Assembly (NCBI RefSeq): GCF_018861065.1
Contig: NZ_JAHKQO010000030.1
Location: forward strand, 1 to 51,086
Reading direction: 5' to 3'
Source of the DNA: Paraglaciecola arctica
Lineage (GTDB): Bacteria; Pseudomonadota; Gammaproteobacteria; Enterobacterales; Alteromonadaceae
Length of the DNA stretch: 51,086 nucleotides
Shown here: positions 22,809 to 31,749 of the stretch, in pieces
Layout of the letters: every line of letters begins with the position of its first letter
How positions within the stretch are numbered: position 1 is the stretch's first letter
Position numbers and translations under genes: made by a program
The notes under the pieces: generated by a model
Databases searched by the model: none
What the model saw: only the letters and a program-made list of their open reading frames with translations
What the model was told of the DNA's origin: nothing

Positions 22809-24023
22809 TTGAACAATCAATTTACCGATCAAGAACTAGCATTTCGCGATGAAGTTCGAAATTTCTTAAAAGTTAGCTTGCCTAAAACAACAAGCGAACG
22901 AGTATTAAATGGCTTGAGATTAACCAAAGAACAACGAGTGCAATGGCAAAAAGTCTTATATGACAAAGGATGGATTGCACCTAACTGGCCAGTTGAATTT
23001 GGTGGAACAGGCTGGAGTGCCACCCAAAAATATCTTTTTGAACATGAATGTGCCGCCGCTGGCGCGCCAGAAGTTATCGCTTTTGGTTTAAAAATGGTTG
23101 GCCCAGTTATCTACACTTATGGAACAGAACAACAAAAAAAGCGTTTTCTACCAGATATTCTTAAGAGTGACGTTTGGTGGTGCCAAGGCTTTTCGGAAGC
23201 AGCTGCAGGATCAGATCTCGCTTCGTTACAAACTACTGCGACCTTAGATGGCGACAATTACATAGTCTCTGGTACTAAAACTTGGACAACATACGCACAA
23301 CACGCTGATTGGATATTTTGTTTGGCACGTTCTCCAGACCGTTCACTCAAAAATCAACAAGCGATCAATTTTTTGTTGATAAAAATGGATACGCTAGGGA
23401 TTAAGGTATCGCCCATTATGATGTTGGATGGCCAGCGTGAAATCAATGAAGTGCATTTTGATAATGTCGTGGTTCCAGCTGAAAACCTGATTGGTGAGCC
23501 GAATAAAGGCTGGTCTTACGCCAAAATGTTACTCACTCATGAACGAACCAACATTGCAAAAGTGGCTATCTCAAAAACTCGCCTTAAGAACTTACGCAAA
23601 ATGGCATCTGAGCCACCCAAAGGTGGAGTTGCACTTATCGACGACCACGCGTTTGCCCTTAAATTGGCCGAGTTAGAAATTGAATTACGTTCACTTGAAT
23701 ACACTGAGATGCGCACTCTTGCTGCCGTTAGCAGCGGAGGAGCGCCTGGTCCCGAATCTTCAATTCTCAAAATAAAGGGTACTGAGGTAGCGCAGTTTAT
23801 TGATGAACTGTATGTGGAAGCGGCTGGGTATTACTGCCTACCATTTGTCAATGATCAGTTTCACTCCGATACCAATGCTGAATTTCCAAGAGAGCACCAC
23901 ATAGGCCAAGGAAGTGAAACTGACCGGGCGCCTTGGTACTTCAATAATCGCAAAGCCTCAATTTATGGCGGCAGCAACGAAGTTCAAAAGGTAATAATTT
24001 GTAAGTCGGTTCTCGGACTTTAG
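22809..24023 (+). CDS. Acyl-CoA dehydrogenase, PimC-like, likely catalytic subunit
   Basis: FAD enzyme of 404 aa that introduces the alpha-beta double bond into an acyl-CoA. Motifs include QGFSEAAAGSDLASL, TKTWTTYAQHADW and near the end FNNRKASIYGGSNEV. The canonical MCAD-type glutamate position reads Gly (YGGS), but E245 in THERTNIA sits where isovaleryl- and long-chain dehydrogenases keep their catalytic glutamate. The start is TTG 22809 with GAGAGG 5 nt upstream; the alternative GTG at 22755 lies inside the operator repeat and is unlikely. It is followed after 12 bp by a second dehydrogenase, and the two resemble the PimC/PimD pair. First gene of the rightward operon. Confidence 0.87.
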   Translation: MNNQFTDQELAFRDEVRNFLKVSLPKTTSERVLNGLRLTKEQRVQWQKVLYDKGWIAPNWPVEFGGTGWSATQKYLFEHECAAAGAPEVIAFGLKMVGPVIYTYGTEQQKKRFLPDILKSDVWWCQGFSEAAAGSDLASLQTTATLDGDNYIVSGTKTWTTYAQHADWIFCLARSPDRSLKNQQAINFLLIKMDTLGIKVSPIMMLDGQREINEVHFDNVVVPAENLIGEPNKGWSYAKMLLTHERTNIAKVAISKTRLKNLRKMASEPPKGGVALIDDHAFALKLAELEIELRSLEYTEMRTLAAVSSGGAPGPESSILKIKGTEVAQFIDELYVEAAGYYCLPFVNDQFHSDTNAEFPREHHIGQGSETDRAPWYFNNRKASIYGGSNEVQKVIICKSVLGL

Positions 24024-24035
24024 AAGGAAAATGCG

Positions 24036-25169
24036 ATGAATTTTAGTTTTAGCGACGAACAACGCATGCTGTGTGACAGTGTGTCTCGATTTGTAAAACA
24101 ACAGTATAGCTTTGATCAAAGAGAAGTAGCGCGACAAAAAGAAGCGGGGTTTGATGACAAAAACTGGGCGCTGTTCGCCGAACTTGGCTGGTTAATGGTG
24201 CCCTTTAGTGAAAAAGCAGGTGGCTTAAGCGGCAAAGCTGCAGACGTGATGATAGTCATGGAAGAATTAGGGAAAGGCTTAGTAGTTGAACCTTATTTCG
24301 CCAATACCTTGCTCGCCGGAAAACTTATCTCTGAGCTTTCTAGCAATTCGAACAGCAACGCAATGTTAGAAAATATGATGGCTGGTGAATATCAATTTTC
24401 TTTAGCCTATTGTGAACCGCAGTCACGTTATGACCTAGCAAACATTAGCACCCAAGCAGAAGTATTCGACAATGAGTTTGTTCTAAATGGACATAAGAGT
24501 GTTGTGCTAAACGCAGCCATGGCTGACATGTTAGTAGTTATCGCGCGAACATCTTCATTTCAAACCGACAAAAATGGACTGAGCGCTATTCTGGTTGACC
24601 CTCAATCCCCTGGGGTAGATATCCGTTGTTATCCCACAGTAGACGGTTTTCAAGCTGCAGATATCTATTTTTCCAATGTAACCGTAGCCAAAAGTAGTCT
24701 TTTGGGCAATCTCGATGATGCTTTTCCTGCATTAGAAAAGACCGTGGATTTTGCCACCTTCGGAGTCTGCGCCGAAGCGATAGGCATGATGGAAATGTTG
24801 TATAAAAAAACTGTTGAATACACCAAAGAACGTCAGCAATTCGGAAAACCGCTCGCCAGTTTTCAAGCGTTACAGCATCGCATGGCCGATATGTTTATCG
24901 AGTATGAACAGGCCAAGTCTGCGGTTTTAATGGCCGCTATGGAACTCGATTCAACACAAGGTTTCGCCCCTAAAGAAGTATCTGCCGCAAAAAGCCGAGT
25001 CGGCAAGGCTGCAAGGCTTATTGGACAAGAAGCGGTGCAATTACACGGCGGAATGGGAGTCACCGACGAACTAGATATTGGACATTACTTTAAACGCCTA
25101 ACGGCTATCCAGTTTGTGTTAGGTAGCACAGACTTTCATACACAGCGCTATGCGTCCTTGTGTCGTTAA
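24036..25169 (+). CDS. Acyl-CoA dehydrogenase, PimD-like, likely non-catalytic partner
   Basis: Acyl-CoA dehydrogenase-fold protein of 377 aa. The N-terminal helical domain begins MNFSFSDEQRMLCDSVSRFV. The C-terminal domain has RQQFGKPLASFQALQHRMAD and QLHGGMGVTDELDIGHYFKR, typical of the PimD/small-subunit group. Neither usual position for the catalytic glutamate has Glu: the MCAD position falls in QFVLGS, the IVD position in DFATFG. It therefore probably forms a heteromer with the preceding gene product, as in two-gene acyl-CoA dehydrogenases of steroid and pimelate degradation. AAGGA precedes ATG 24036. Confidence 0.87.
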   Translation: MNFSFSDEQRMLCDSVSRFVKQQYSFDQREVARQKEAGFDDKNWALFAELGWLMVPFSEKAGGLSGKAADVMIVMEELGKGLVVEPYFANTLLAGKLISELSSNSNSNAMLENMMAGEYQFSLAYCEPQSRYDLANISTQAEVFDNEFVLNGHKSVVLNAAMADMLVVIARTSSFQTDKNGLSAILVDPQSPGVDIRCYPTVDGFQAADIYFSNVTVAKSSLLGNLDDAFPALEKTVDFATFGVCAEAIGMMEMLYKKTVEYTKERQQFGKPLASFQALQHRMADMFIEYEQAKSAVLMAAMELDSTQGFAPKEVSAAKSRVGKAARLIGQEAVQLHGGMGVTDELDIGHYFKRLTAIQFVLGSTDFHTQRYASLCR

Positions 25170-25228
25170 CAGCATCAATCACTGAAACTACTACTCGATA
25201 ATCAACAATAGGTTGGAGAAGAATTAAA

Positions 25229-26500
25229 ATGACCGATCAAAAAGACAGTTCCAAAGGAAAATTAACGGAACACGACATTGCTTTGCAACAAGAGCTTATT
25301 GGCTTAGATGAAGTGAATGTCACCCGTGAGTTTCATTCTCAGGTATATGAAGATGCCATTCGGAATTTTGCTTTAAGCATAGGGGATGATAATTCACTAT
25401 ATTGTGATCCTGACTATGCTGCCAGTACCCACTGGGGCTCAGTCGTTGCGCCGCAAATTATGACAGCCATCATTAACGAACCATTGTTGGGCGAGCGTAT
25501 CCCCAGAGAGTTGAAGAAAAGGACTGCAGGTCTATTTAGAGGTTGCCAAACCTTTGTTTCAGGTGGCACTTGGGATTGGTACAGACCAATAAAACCTGGT
25601 GATCGCTTGTACAGTTTTGAGGGCGAAGAATCCATGGAACTCAAGGAATCAGAGTTTGGAGGCAAAAGCCTACATATAGTGCATCGTTATGTGAAGTTCA
25701 ATCAAGATGCTCAAGTGGTTGGCGTGTACCGAATGTTACGTATTCTTAGTGAGCGAGATACAGCTAAGAAAAAAGGTAAATATAAAGACATTGAATTAGG
25801 TGAATATAGCAAAGAAGACATGATTGCTTTTGATAAAGCCTATTTGCAAGAAAAGCCTCGCGGAGCACAGACAAGAGTATGGGATGATGTCGCTGTCGAT
25901 GATGAAATGATGCCATTACTCAAAGGACCACTAACAGTAACTGATGTAATTCTGGCACACTGCGCAGGATATGGTCTAGCACCTTATCGTATGTTAGCGA
26001 CCGCCAGAATCGCCGCCAAGGATCGCGTCAGAATGCCGCTGTTATATTCTCCCAATGAAAGAGGAATTTTAGATACCAGTGCTAGAGTGCATTGGGATAC
26101 CAAAGCGGCGAAAAGTGTAGGTAATCCCGAGGCTTACGATTGGGGTTTACAACGCGAGTTTTGGCTATATCACGCCGTAAGTGACTGGATGGGGGACAAC
26201 GCTTTTGTGGTAAGTATGCATGACGAAATTCGTCGCTTTAACTATCTAGGTGACATGCAAACTTTGACAGGAAAAGTCACTAAAAAATATACCAAAGACG
26301 GAATGAATTTAGTCGATTTACAGGTAGTTGCAACAAACCAAAGAGGCGAAGAAACAGCAGTTGCCAACGCCACGGTATCACTACCCAAAACGGCTGATAC
26401 AGCGCCAAAATTACCTGATGTGCCTGAAGATATACAAACTAAAGCCGTTAAATTTTTAGAAGCACATAAGCAACTTAAACAACAAAAAGCAGGAAAATAA
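25229..26500 (+). CDS. MaoC-like (R)-type enoyl-CoA hydratase, double hot-dog
   Basis: Protein of 423 aa with two hot-dog domains: an N-terminal FAS1-like dehydratase domain (about 30-180; FALSIGDDNSLYCDPDYA, then APQIM) and a C-terminal MaoC-like domain (about 210-395). Such proteins hydrate enoyl-CoA, often bulky or ring-bearing ones. It provides a second hydration route beside the crotonase-type hydratases in the island. TGGAG stands before ATG 25229, 59 bp after the dehydrogenase pair, and the CoA ligase follows after 6 bp. The exact stereochemistry and substrate cannot be read. Confidence 0.82.
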   Translation: MTDQKDSSKGKLTEHDIALQQELIGLDEVNVTREFHSQVYEDAIRNFALSIGDDNSLYCDPDYAASTHWGSVVAPQIMTAIINEPLLGERIPRELKKRTAGLFRGCQTFVSGGTWDWYRPIKPGDRLYSFEGEESMELKESEFGGKSLHIVHRYVKFNQDAQVVGVYRMLRILSERDTAKKKGKYKDIELGEYSKEDMIAFDKAYLQEKPRGAQTRVWDDVAVDDEMMPLLKGPLTVTDVILAHCAGYGLAPYRMLATARIAAKDRVRMPLLYSPNERGILDTSARVHWDTKAAKSVGNPEAYDWGLQREFWLYHAVSDWMGDNAFVVSMHDEIRRFNYLGDMQTLTGKVTKKYTKDGMNLVDLQVVATNQRGEETAVANATVSLPKTADTAPKLPDVPEDIQTKAVKFLEAHKQLKQQKAGK

Positions 26501-26506
26501 TCCCCT

Positions 26507-28384
26507 ATGCAAACCGTTGACCTTAAAAATATCAATCACGTTGCTGATTATCCTTTTCAGGATATGCCGTACAAAGAGCCACAACTTGAAATGGTTGAAG
26601 ATAGTGATGGCTGCATTATTTTAAGCTCGGCTACGCCGCTGTGTGAGCTTGAAAAAAGCATCGCTCACATGTTTAAGAAACAAGCGAGCGCATTTCCTTC
26701 ACGGGTTTGGCTTGCAGAAAAAACACACGATGGCAATTGGCGTGAATGTACTTATGGGGACTTTGATAAACAGTCGGACATGATTGCACAATGGTTACTT
26801 GAGTACGGCTTGAATGACACCACACCCATGATGATTCTATCGGAAAACTCAATCAGCCATGGTTTAATGATCATGGCTGCCATGAAGGCCAGAGTGCCAG
26901 TTGCGTCAATCAGCGCGCCATACTCTTTAATGGATCAATCTCTGCAAAAACTGAAAGCTGTGGAGGCTATCCTCCAACCTAAAGTTATTTTCGCCCAATG
27001 TGGAGAGCGTTATAAGAATGCATTGCAGTTTTTGAATACCCAAGGCCGCATCTTGGTTGTTGAAGACAACCCCAGCGACGAGTTAATTGCGATTTCGGAT
27101 TTATCAACATCCCAAAACACCGAAGCTGTAGCAGCATCAATGGACAAAATTGATGACGCAACAATCGCCAAATATATGTTTACTTCTGGCTCTACAGGCA
27201 CCCCTAAATGTGTAGTGCAGACTCAACAAATTTTGTGCGCTCAGGTTGCAGGTATTAAGTCTGTGTTAAAAAACCCTGACGATAAAGAGTACGCCCCAAT
27301 TTCCTTGCAGTGGATGCCTTGGAGCCATGTTTCGGCAGGTAACATCGCTTACCACGAAGCAATAATGAAGGGTGGTGCTATCTATATTGATGACGGTAAA
27401 CCTATTCCCGGTCTATTTGAAAAAACCTTAGATAATCTCAGATCACTCTCTACTAGTGTATTTGGTAGCGCTCCTTTGGGGTTAAGTTGGCTCGCTACTG
27501 CACTTGAAAAAGACCTTAAGTTACAAAAAATGTTTTTCGCGAAACTAGAGGCGATTGCCTATGGTGGTTCCGCATTACCCGACGATGTTGCGCGTCGATT
27601 GCAAATTCTCGCCATTGCCAACACCGGAAAACGCATTCCAATTATCAGCATGTATGGTTCAACTGAGACTCAAGGAGTAACCGGCACCTATTGGCCAACA
27701 GATTTACCAGGAGTGATTGGTTTACCCATGCCCGGTATTGAAGTGAAGTTAGTGCCCTGCGGTCAAAAATTGGAAGTGCGAGCCAAGGGACCAACAGTGC
27801 TCGACAGCTACTATCAGCAAGAAGCATTAACTCGCAGTTTTTTCGACGAACAAGGCTATTTTAAATTAGGAGACGCAGCTAGGTTTGCAGATCCTAACGA
27901 TAGAACTAAGGGATTGGTTTTTGATGGTCGTATAAGCGAAGACTTCAAATTGCTCTCTGGTACATGGGTATCCAACTTAAACATTAAATCAAACTTGATG
28001 GAAGTTTTTGGGCGTTTAATTAGAGATACAGTAATTTGCGGCGAAAATCGCGAATTTGTTTCTGCCTTCGCGTGGTTGGATAAACAAGCGGTTGAAAAGG
28101 TACTAAATAGCGAAGAATTAAGCATTGCAGACTTGTTTGCTTCCCCCGCAGTTAAACAACTGTTACTGCAACACTTAACTGAATATAACAACAATCATCC
28201 AGGCTCTTCAAACAAGGTACGTACCCTAATGATACTTAGTACTCCTCCGTCAATGGGCTTATCCGAAATTAATGAAAAAGGTTACATCAATAGACAATGT
28301 GTTATCGACAATCGGGCACATTTAGTCGAAAAAATATATGCCAGCGATGATCTATCTGGAGTGATATTTGAACCCGTTAACTGA
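26507..28384 (+). CDS. Acyl-CoA ligase, feruloyl-CoA synthetase-like (ANL superfamily)
   Basis: AMP-forming CoA ligase of 625 aa. The P-loop-like FTSGSTGTPKC lies at about 224-234. The feruloyl-CoA-synthetase branch is indicated by WMPWSHVSAGN, then YIDDGKPIPGLFEKTLDNLR and GRISEDFKLLSGTWV. The catalytic lysine region is INEKGYINRQ near the C-terminus. The family activates ferulate, other aryl-propenoates and some unrelated carboxylic acids with ATP and CoA, so the name does not fix the substrate. It is fourth in the rightward operon, directly after MaoC (6 bp), and its end overlaps a candidate small ORF at 28368-28472. Confidence 0.85.
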   Translation: MQTVDLKNINHVADYPFQDMPYKEPQLEMVEDSDGCIILSSATPLCELEKSIAHMFKKQASAFPSRVWLAEKTHDGNWRECTYGDFDKQSDMIAQWLLEYGLNDTTPMMILSENSISHGLMIMAAMKARVPVASISAPYSLMDQSLQKLKAVEAILQPKVIFAQCGERYKNALQFLNTQGRILVVEDNPSDELIAISDLSTSQNTEAVAASMDKIDDATIAKYMFTSGSTGTPKCVVQTQQILCAQVAGIKSVLKNPDDKEYAPISLQWMPWSHVSAGNIAYHEAIMKGGAIYIDDGKPIPGLFEKTLDNLRSLSTSVFGSAPLGLSWLATALEKDLKLQKMFFAKLEAIAYGGSALPDDVARRLQILAIANTGKRIPIISMYGSTETQGVTGTYWPTDLPGVIGLPMPGIEVKLVPCGQKLEVRAKGPTVLDSYYQQEALTRSFFDEQGYFKLGDAARFADPNDRTKGLVFDGRISEDFKLLSGTWVSNLNIKSNLMEVFGRLIRDTVICGENREFVSAFAWLDKQAVEKVLNSEELSIADLFASPAVKQLLLQHLTEYNNNHPGSSNKVRTLMILSTPPSMGLSEINEKGYINRQCVIDNRAHLVEKIYASDDLSGVIFEPVN

Positions 28385-28472
28385 AATTGTCATGAGCCTA
28401 GCAGTGACCGGCGGATTGCTTGTACTTGCTGGAAAAAACACCAATAAATTATATACATCTACAGAGGGCTAA
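28368..28472 (+). CDS. Candidate small membrane protein, 34 aa
   Basis: A short frame begins at TTG 28368 with GGAG 6 nt upstream, overlaps the last 17 nt of the ligase gene and ends 3 nt before the MFS start. An internal ATG at 28392 is in frame. The predicted peptide has one hydrophobic segment (IVMSLAVTGGLLVLAG) and a polar tail. Position and spacing suggest translational coupling, and possibly a partner of the MFS transporter. No family is recognised; it could be chance. Confidence 0.35.
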   Translation: MNPLTEIVMSLAVTGGLLVLAGKNTNKLYTSTEG

Positions 28473-28475
28473 TTC

Positions 28476-29735
28476 ATGGGATCAAATTATTCAAAGGGAT
28501 ACTTACGCTATTTACTAGCACTATTTTTTCTGATTAATGTGTCCAGCTATATGGATCGCATGGTACTAGCTGTTCTGGTTGAACCTATACGTGCAGAAAT
28601 GGGACTGTCAGACTCGCAAATCGGCCTACTAACAGGTTTCGCGTTTGCTGCCTTTTACGCCATTATGGGATTTCCTATTGCCAGACTCGCTGACAGCGGA
28701 AACCGCAAACGTATCATTACTATCTCCATTGTTTTTTGGAGTGCCATGACCGCTTTATCGGGTAAAGCCACAAACTTCGTACATCTATTTTTAGCTAGGA
28801 TGGGAGTAGGAGTAGGAGAAGCAGGTTGTTTTCCTACCTGTAACGCCCTAATTGCAGAATTGTACCCTCCTAAAAACCGTGCTTTAGCTATGGGTGTCTT
28901 TATGACGGGCTCTACTGTAGGAGTCATATTAGGTTTCGTAGTTGGCGGGTTTTTAGCTGAAGCTTACGGCTGGCGAAATACCTTTTTTATTGTCGCCGCA
29001 CCTGGGGTATTTCTAGCATTGCTGATCATGTTCACTATGAAACAGCCATTGAAACAGGCTATTGAAGATAATACCCCGAAAACACCTTACCTAACTTTAA
29101 TTAAGCTTCTTCTGTCAAACCCGGTTTACCGCTTGATGGTGATAGGCGCGTCTTTTGGCACTTTTGCAACTTATGGTGTCGCACAATGGGCTCCCGCATT
29201 TTTTATTCGTAGTCATGGTATGTCGTTGTCTGAAGTTGGCACTCTGTTTGGCGCAGCCTACGGTGGTGGTTCTGCAATTGGAATGGTCTTAGGGGGCTGG
29301 GTAGCCGATAAAATGCAAAATCGTGACGCAAGTTGGATTACTAAAGTACCTGCAATCGCCTACTTTATCAGTTTTCCGTTAATGCTAATTTCCTTTGCTG
29401 TGGGTAATCCAACACTGGCAATGAGTATTATTTTCATCGGAGCAGTCTTTACTGGTTGTGTAACCGGGCCTACTCTCGCGGCGATTCAGCATGTCATACC
29501 GAGTGAAGGTAGAGCCACGGCTGCGGCAATATTATTGTTCTTTACCAGCATGATTGGTGTTGGCGCTGCTCCCTTTGTAGTAGGTTTAACCTCGGATTTA
29601 CTAAGTAATCAGTTTGGTGAGGAATCCCTACGTTATGCGTTAATGATTGGAAGTGTAGTAGTCTTGATTGCCAGCTATTGCTTTTTCGCGTCGGCTAAGT
29701 ACTTTAAAAACCCTACGCAATCTGTAACTGAATAA
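28476..29735 (+). CDS. MFS transporter, Spinster-like
   Basis: Inner-membrane transporter of 419 aa with 12 predicted helices. Motif A-like features occur after helix 2 (GFPIARLADSGNRKR), and ARMGVGVGEAGCFPTC in helix 4 is typical of the Spinster-like MFS group found in many aromatic, steroid and organic-acid clusters. GAGGG lies before ATG 28476. Within the operon it would move the substrate or an intermediate from periplasm to cytoplasm, working after the TonB receptor encoded at 38659. The substrate is inferred only from context. Confidence 0.88.
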   Translation: MGSNYSKGYLRYLLALFFLINVSSYMDRMVLAVLVEPIRAEMGLSDSQIGLLTGFAFAAFYAIMGFPIARLADSGNRKRIITISIVFWSAMTALSGKATNFVHLFLARMGVGVGEAGCFPTCNALIAELYPPKNRALAMGVFMTGSTVGVILGFVVGGFLAEAYGWRNTFFIVAAPGVFLALLIMFTMKQPLKQAIEDNTPKTPYLTLIKLLLSNPVYRLMVIGASFGTFATYGVAQWAPAFFIRSHGMSLSEVGTLFGAAYGGGSAIGMVLGGWVADKMQNRDASWITKVPAIAYFISFPLMLISFAVGNPTLAMSIIFIGAVFTGCVTGPTLAAIQHVIPSEGRATAAAILLFFTSMIGVGAAPFVVGLTSDLLSNQFGEESLRYALMIGSVVVLIASYCFFASAKYFKNPTQSVTE

Positions 29736-29739
29736 AACT

Positions 29740-30363
29740 ATGGTGAACAGTGTGATAGACAAAATCAGTAGAAATCGAGGTGGCGATCCTTCAAATTCTA
29801 CTAATCCACAAGTGCAGCGAACTAAAGCACATATTCTGGATTCAACCCGCAAGCTTTTGATTAAGAAAGGATATAGAAACATCACTGTGGATGCGGTGTC
29901 TGTCTTCAGCGGTTCATCGCGCTCCACGATTTACCGATATTGGCCAAAGATAGAAGATCTTTTATTTGACGCCTTTGCAGAATTAGTTGGCGAACCTTTT
30001 GAGTCCCCTGACACGGGGGACTTTAAACAAGACTTAATGACAATTAATCAACTTTACGTGGATTCGTTACAACATGCTTCTTGGGCCAAAATACTCCCTT
30101 CATTTATCGAAGTTTCACAAAATGATGAACACTGCGCTGAATTGTTGGAGCTTCTAGTAGAAAACCTTAGGTCTTCTTCTCTTAACATTTTGCGTAATGC
30201 TCAACATACTGGCCAGCTTAGTAAAGACGAAAATATTGAGTGGATAGTAGACGTTATCTCAGGTTCGTTAGCCTACCGTTTTTTACTCAGTAAAAAGCCG
30301 CTAAATGAAAAAGGCTACATCGAATATTTAATCGATGCAGCCATTAAGGGAAAATCAGTTTGA
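29740..30363 (+). CDS. TetR-family regulator 1
   Basis: Regulator of 207 aa. The N-terminal HTH covers about residues 28-75 (ILDSTRKLLIKKGYRNITV, then SGSSRSTIYRYW). The C-terminal ligand domain is similar along its length to the second TetR of the island: ILPSFIEVSQND here and VLPSLIEASHND there, IEWIVDVISGSLAYR here and VEWILDTLSGALYHR there. The start ATG 29740 is 4 nt after the MFS stop with little ribosome-binding sequence, suggesting coupling to the MFS gene. It is last in the rightward operon, so it would be autoregulated through the 22724 operator. It probably binds an acyl-CoA or the substrate. Confidence 0.88.
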   Translation: MVNSVIDKISRNRGGDPSNSTNPQVQRTKAHILDSTRKLLIKKGYRNITVDAVSVFSGSSRSTIYRYWPKIEDLLFDAFAELVGEPFESPDTGDFKQDLMTINQLYVDSLQHASWAKILPSFIEVSQNDEHCAELLELLVENLRSSSLNILRNAQHTGQLSKDENIEWIVDVISGSLAYRFLLSKKPLNEKGYIEYLIDAAIKGKSV

Positions 30364-30367
30364 GTCT

Positions 30368-30397
30368 GTCAAAGTAGAGTCTTTACTTTGACTTTTG
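30368..30397 (+). terminator. Terminator of the rightward catabolic operon
   Basis: GTCAAAGTA and TACTTTGAC form a 9-bp perfect stem around 7 nt, followed by TTTTGTTG. It starts 5 bp after the tetR1 stop and overlaps the stop of the convergent CoA transferase. Confidence 0.75.
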
Positions 30398-31573
30398 TTG
30401 TAGCTCTTTAAGTATTTCAATAGTATCTGCACCTAACTCAGGGCAGGCACTTTTAGGTTGTGTAGGCACTCGATTAAAATCAATTGGACTAGCCACAGTT
30501 TTACGCGGTTTGTCTTCATTGCCTGCATCTGGAATATCTACAAATGCATTAATTATTTCCGCTTGTTCACTGGCTAACACTTCTTCTAATGAATTAACCG
30601 GAGACCACCAAATGTCGTTGCTGTCTAGTATTTCTGCCCACTCATATCGTGTTTTAGTGGCAAATATCCCATCTAGAGTCGCTATTAACTCGGCTCTATT
30701 TTTGTGCCTTTTGCGGGTACCGTTAAATCGTTCATCGTTACATAAATCAGGGTGTCCGATGGCTGCCGCTAACTGTGGCCAATGACGGCTTGCTTCGACA
30801 CATAACAACCAAATATATTTGTTATCAGAGGTTTTATAGCTATTCACTAGCGGGCTTTCAGAATCGACACGTCTTTGTGGCGGCCTGTGACGATTAAAGG
30901 CCATTTGCAGTGAGTAGTCAGACGTAGCTGCGTAGATCCCAAGCTTTAACAGTGAAGTCTCGACTATAGTTCCTTGCCCTGTTCGGGTACGGTCAAATAA
31001 TGCAGAAGTGATGCCTGAAACCAAAGAAATAGCAGTAATATGGTCGCCAAACGCTGCAGGCAATATAGGTGGGTAACCGGTCTCACCAGAAAACTGACTA
31101 GCCAAGCCTGAATACGCCCAGAAGGCTCCGCTATCATATCCAGGTCGATCAATTTCACGCCCAGAACTGCCATAACCGGTCACCTGAGCGATAACCAATT
31201 GCGGAAATTTATCTCTCAAAACCTCTGGCGACAACCCAAGTCGAGTTAACGCATTTGGACGCATGTTAGTAATAAAAACATCTGCATCAGATAGCAAACT
31301 ATTTAAAGCCGTTAGGCCTTCTTGTTCAGCTAAATCTAGTACCACTGAACGTTTGCCTCTGTTGTCCGCTTCAAAGGCTGGCGACCGTAAATTTTCAATA
31401 CCTAATATTGAGGCTAATGCATTTCTAGCTGGATCACCGGATTTGGGTTCAACCTTGATTACATCGGCTCCCCAATCGGCCATAACCGCCGCAGCTGCGG
31501 GGCCAGCAATCCATAATCCAAGTTCTACTACTTTAACGCCCGATAAAGGTTGGGGCTGAAGGTTATTGGACAT
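30383..31573 (-). CDS. Class III (CaiB/BaiF) CoA transferase
   Basis: CoA transferase of 396 aa. Family features are the N-terminal LSGVKVVELGLWIAGPAAA, ADWGADVIKVEP, GDPAR, and PGYDSGAFWAYSGLA, where the Asp is the likely acyl-CoA carrier. These enzymes move CoA from one acid to another without ATP. In the island it offers an alternative to the ligase for activating a carboxylate. Start ATG 31573 is preferred over TTG 31585, because TGGA stands before the ATG. It is divergent from the enoyl-CoA hydratase at 31750, with an operator between them, and convergent with tetR1 (19 bp between stops). Confidence 0.87.
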   Translation of the reverse strand: MSNNLQPQPLSGVKVVELGLWIAGPAAAAVMADWGADVIKVEPKSGDPARNALASILGIENLRSPAFEADNRGKRSVVLDLAEQEGLTALNSLLSDADVFITNMRPNALTRLGLSPEVLRDKFPQLVIAQVTGYGSSGREIDRPGYDSGAFWAYSGLASQFSGETGYPPILPAAFGDHITAISLVSGITSALFDRTRTGQGTIVETSLLKLGIYAATSDYSLQMAFNRHRPPQRRVDSESPLVNSYKTSDNKYIWLLCVEASRHWPQLAAAIGHPDLCNDERFNGTRKRHKNRAELIATLDGIFATKTRYEWAEILDSNDIWWSPVNSLEEVLASEQAEIINAFVDIPDAGNEDKPRKTVASPIDFNRVPTQPKSACPELGADTIEILKELQQKSK

Positions 31574-31644
31574 AAAATTTTCCAAGAGTTAGTCATTGGT
31601 TTGACATTAATTGTTACTTGATACTAGCAGATATAAAAAAGAAT

Positions 31645-31664
31645 ATGAAACATTAATGTATCGT
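31645..31664. promoter_or_regulatory. Regulon operator, site 2
   Basis: ATGAAACATTAATGTATCGT matches the 22724 palindrome at 16 of 20 positions, with a perfect right half (TGTATCGT). It lies in the divergent region 72 bp from the CoA transferase start and 86 bp from the hydratase start. Confidence 0.6.
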
Positions 31665-31749
31665 TTAACTATTATTTTTACCGATGCTAAGGTAGCATTA
31701 TGGATAGCAAATTCAGAATATCGCAGCCTAAACCAAGGGGATCACAGTT

